6,756 bases of DNA from Pseudomonadota bacterium. Its GTDB lineage: Bacteria; Desulfobacterota; Desulfovibrionia; Desulfovibrionales; Desulfovibrionaceae. The stretch spans positions 1 through 6,756 of the forward strand of contig JAEZEM010000239.1 of the NCBI GenBank assembly GCA_023417745.1, given 5' to 3'. The position numbers were made by a program, and so were the translations under genes. Positions 6,590 to 6,756 of this stretch are shown here, piece by piece (the stretch's first letter is position 1; each line of letters opens with the position of its first letter). The notes beneath the pieces were generated by a model, which worked only from the letters and a program-made list of their open reading frames with translations, was not told where the DNA came from and made no database searches.

Positions 6590-6756
6590 ATGCGTCGCAT
6601 GGTTACCCGCTTCATGGCCCTGGCTTTTGTCCTGGGCGTCTGTCTTGCCCTGCCGGGCGTCGGCGAGACTCAGGAGGAAACCCGCAAAACCACGGTCTAC
6701 GGCATGTTGCGGCAAACGCCCCAGGGCGGCATTGAACTGACGAGCGCCCAGGAACC
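6590..6756 (+). CDS. small secreted or periplasmic protein of unknown function (5' part only)
   Basis: Only the first 55 codons are in the window; the gene continues beyond the right edge. It starts at the ATG that follows a strong GGAGGAGG. The product opens with a basic n-region (MRRMVTR) and a hydrophobic core of about residues 8-22, followed by a Gly/Val/Glu stretch typical of a signal peptide end, with cleavage probably near residues 24-27. Cys18 is preceded by Leu-Gly-Val, which is a poor lipobox, so a lipoprotein is less likely. The visible mature part is polar and includes TVYGMLRQTPQGGIEL (residues 35-50), which reads like short beta strands joined by a Gly turn. I do not recognise the family. 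The gene is divergent from the macroglobulin gene and shares its intergenic region, so common regulation is possible but not shown. Confidence 0.75.
   Translation, partial: MRRMVTRFMALAFVLGVCLALPGVGETQEETRKTTVYGMLRQTPQGGIELTSAQE

Noticed and set aside
6509..6740. Alternative open frames on both strands over the small exported gene
   Set aside because: The frame from 6590 has a strong Shine-Dalgarno and a signal peptide. The plus-strand alternative starts at TTG 6537 without a ribosome site, and the minus-strand one is antisense to the signal peptide region.

Overview
The window comes from a GC-rich (roughly two-thirds G+C by eye, not computed) Gram-negative bacterium. A periplasmic alpha-2-macroglobulin beside a type IV pilus-type ATPase fits a proteobacterium. 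Codon use and protein style resemble the GC-rich Desulfovibrio/Solidesulfovibrio group, but that placement is an impression and was not tested. No mobile element, tRNA, rRNA or CRISPR array is visible.

Layout: two minus-strand genes fill positions 1-6464. The first transcribed is a complete gene of 1827 codons (6464 to 981) for a bacterial alpha-2-macroglobulin. It carries an N-terminal membrane anchor, a Pro/Ala linker, a chain of macroglobulin domains, an intact Cys-Leu-Glu-Gln thioester and the usual C-terminal MG10-type domain. Only 12 bases later begins a PilT/PilU-like retraction ATPase (968 to beyond position 1), cut by the window edge near its C-terminus. It has Walker A, Asp box, Walker B and His box motifs and a C-terminal AIRNLIRE-like motif. 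The short gap, the missing Shine-Dalgarno and a GC-rich hairpin over the junction suggest the two are co-transcribed and perhaps translationally coupled.

Positions 6465-6589 form a 125-base divergent intergenic region. It holds a good Shine-Dalgarno for each flanking gene, a plausible sigma70-type promoter for the macroglobulin gene, and three closely packed inverted repeats that look like operator sites or hairpins. To its right a plus-strand gene starts at 6590 and runs off the window. It encodes a small protein with an apparent signal peptide, of no family I recognise.

The macroglobulin is expected to act as a covalent protease trap in the periplasm, guarding the envelope against incoming proteases. 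The usual partner of such proteins, penicillin-binding protein 1C, is not next to it here; a pilus-retraction-type ATPase takes the adjacent position. Whether that pairing is functional or accidental is the main open question. I see no clear evidence of a wholly new system.
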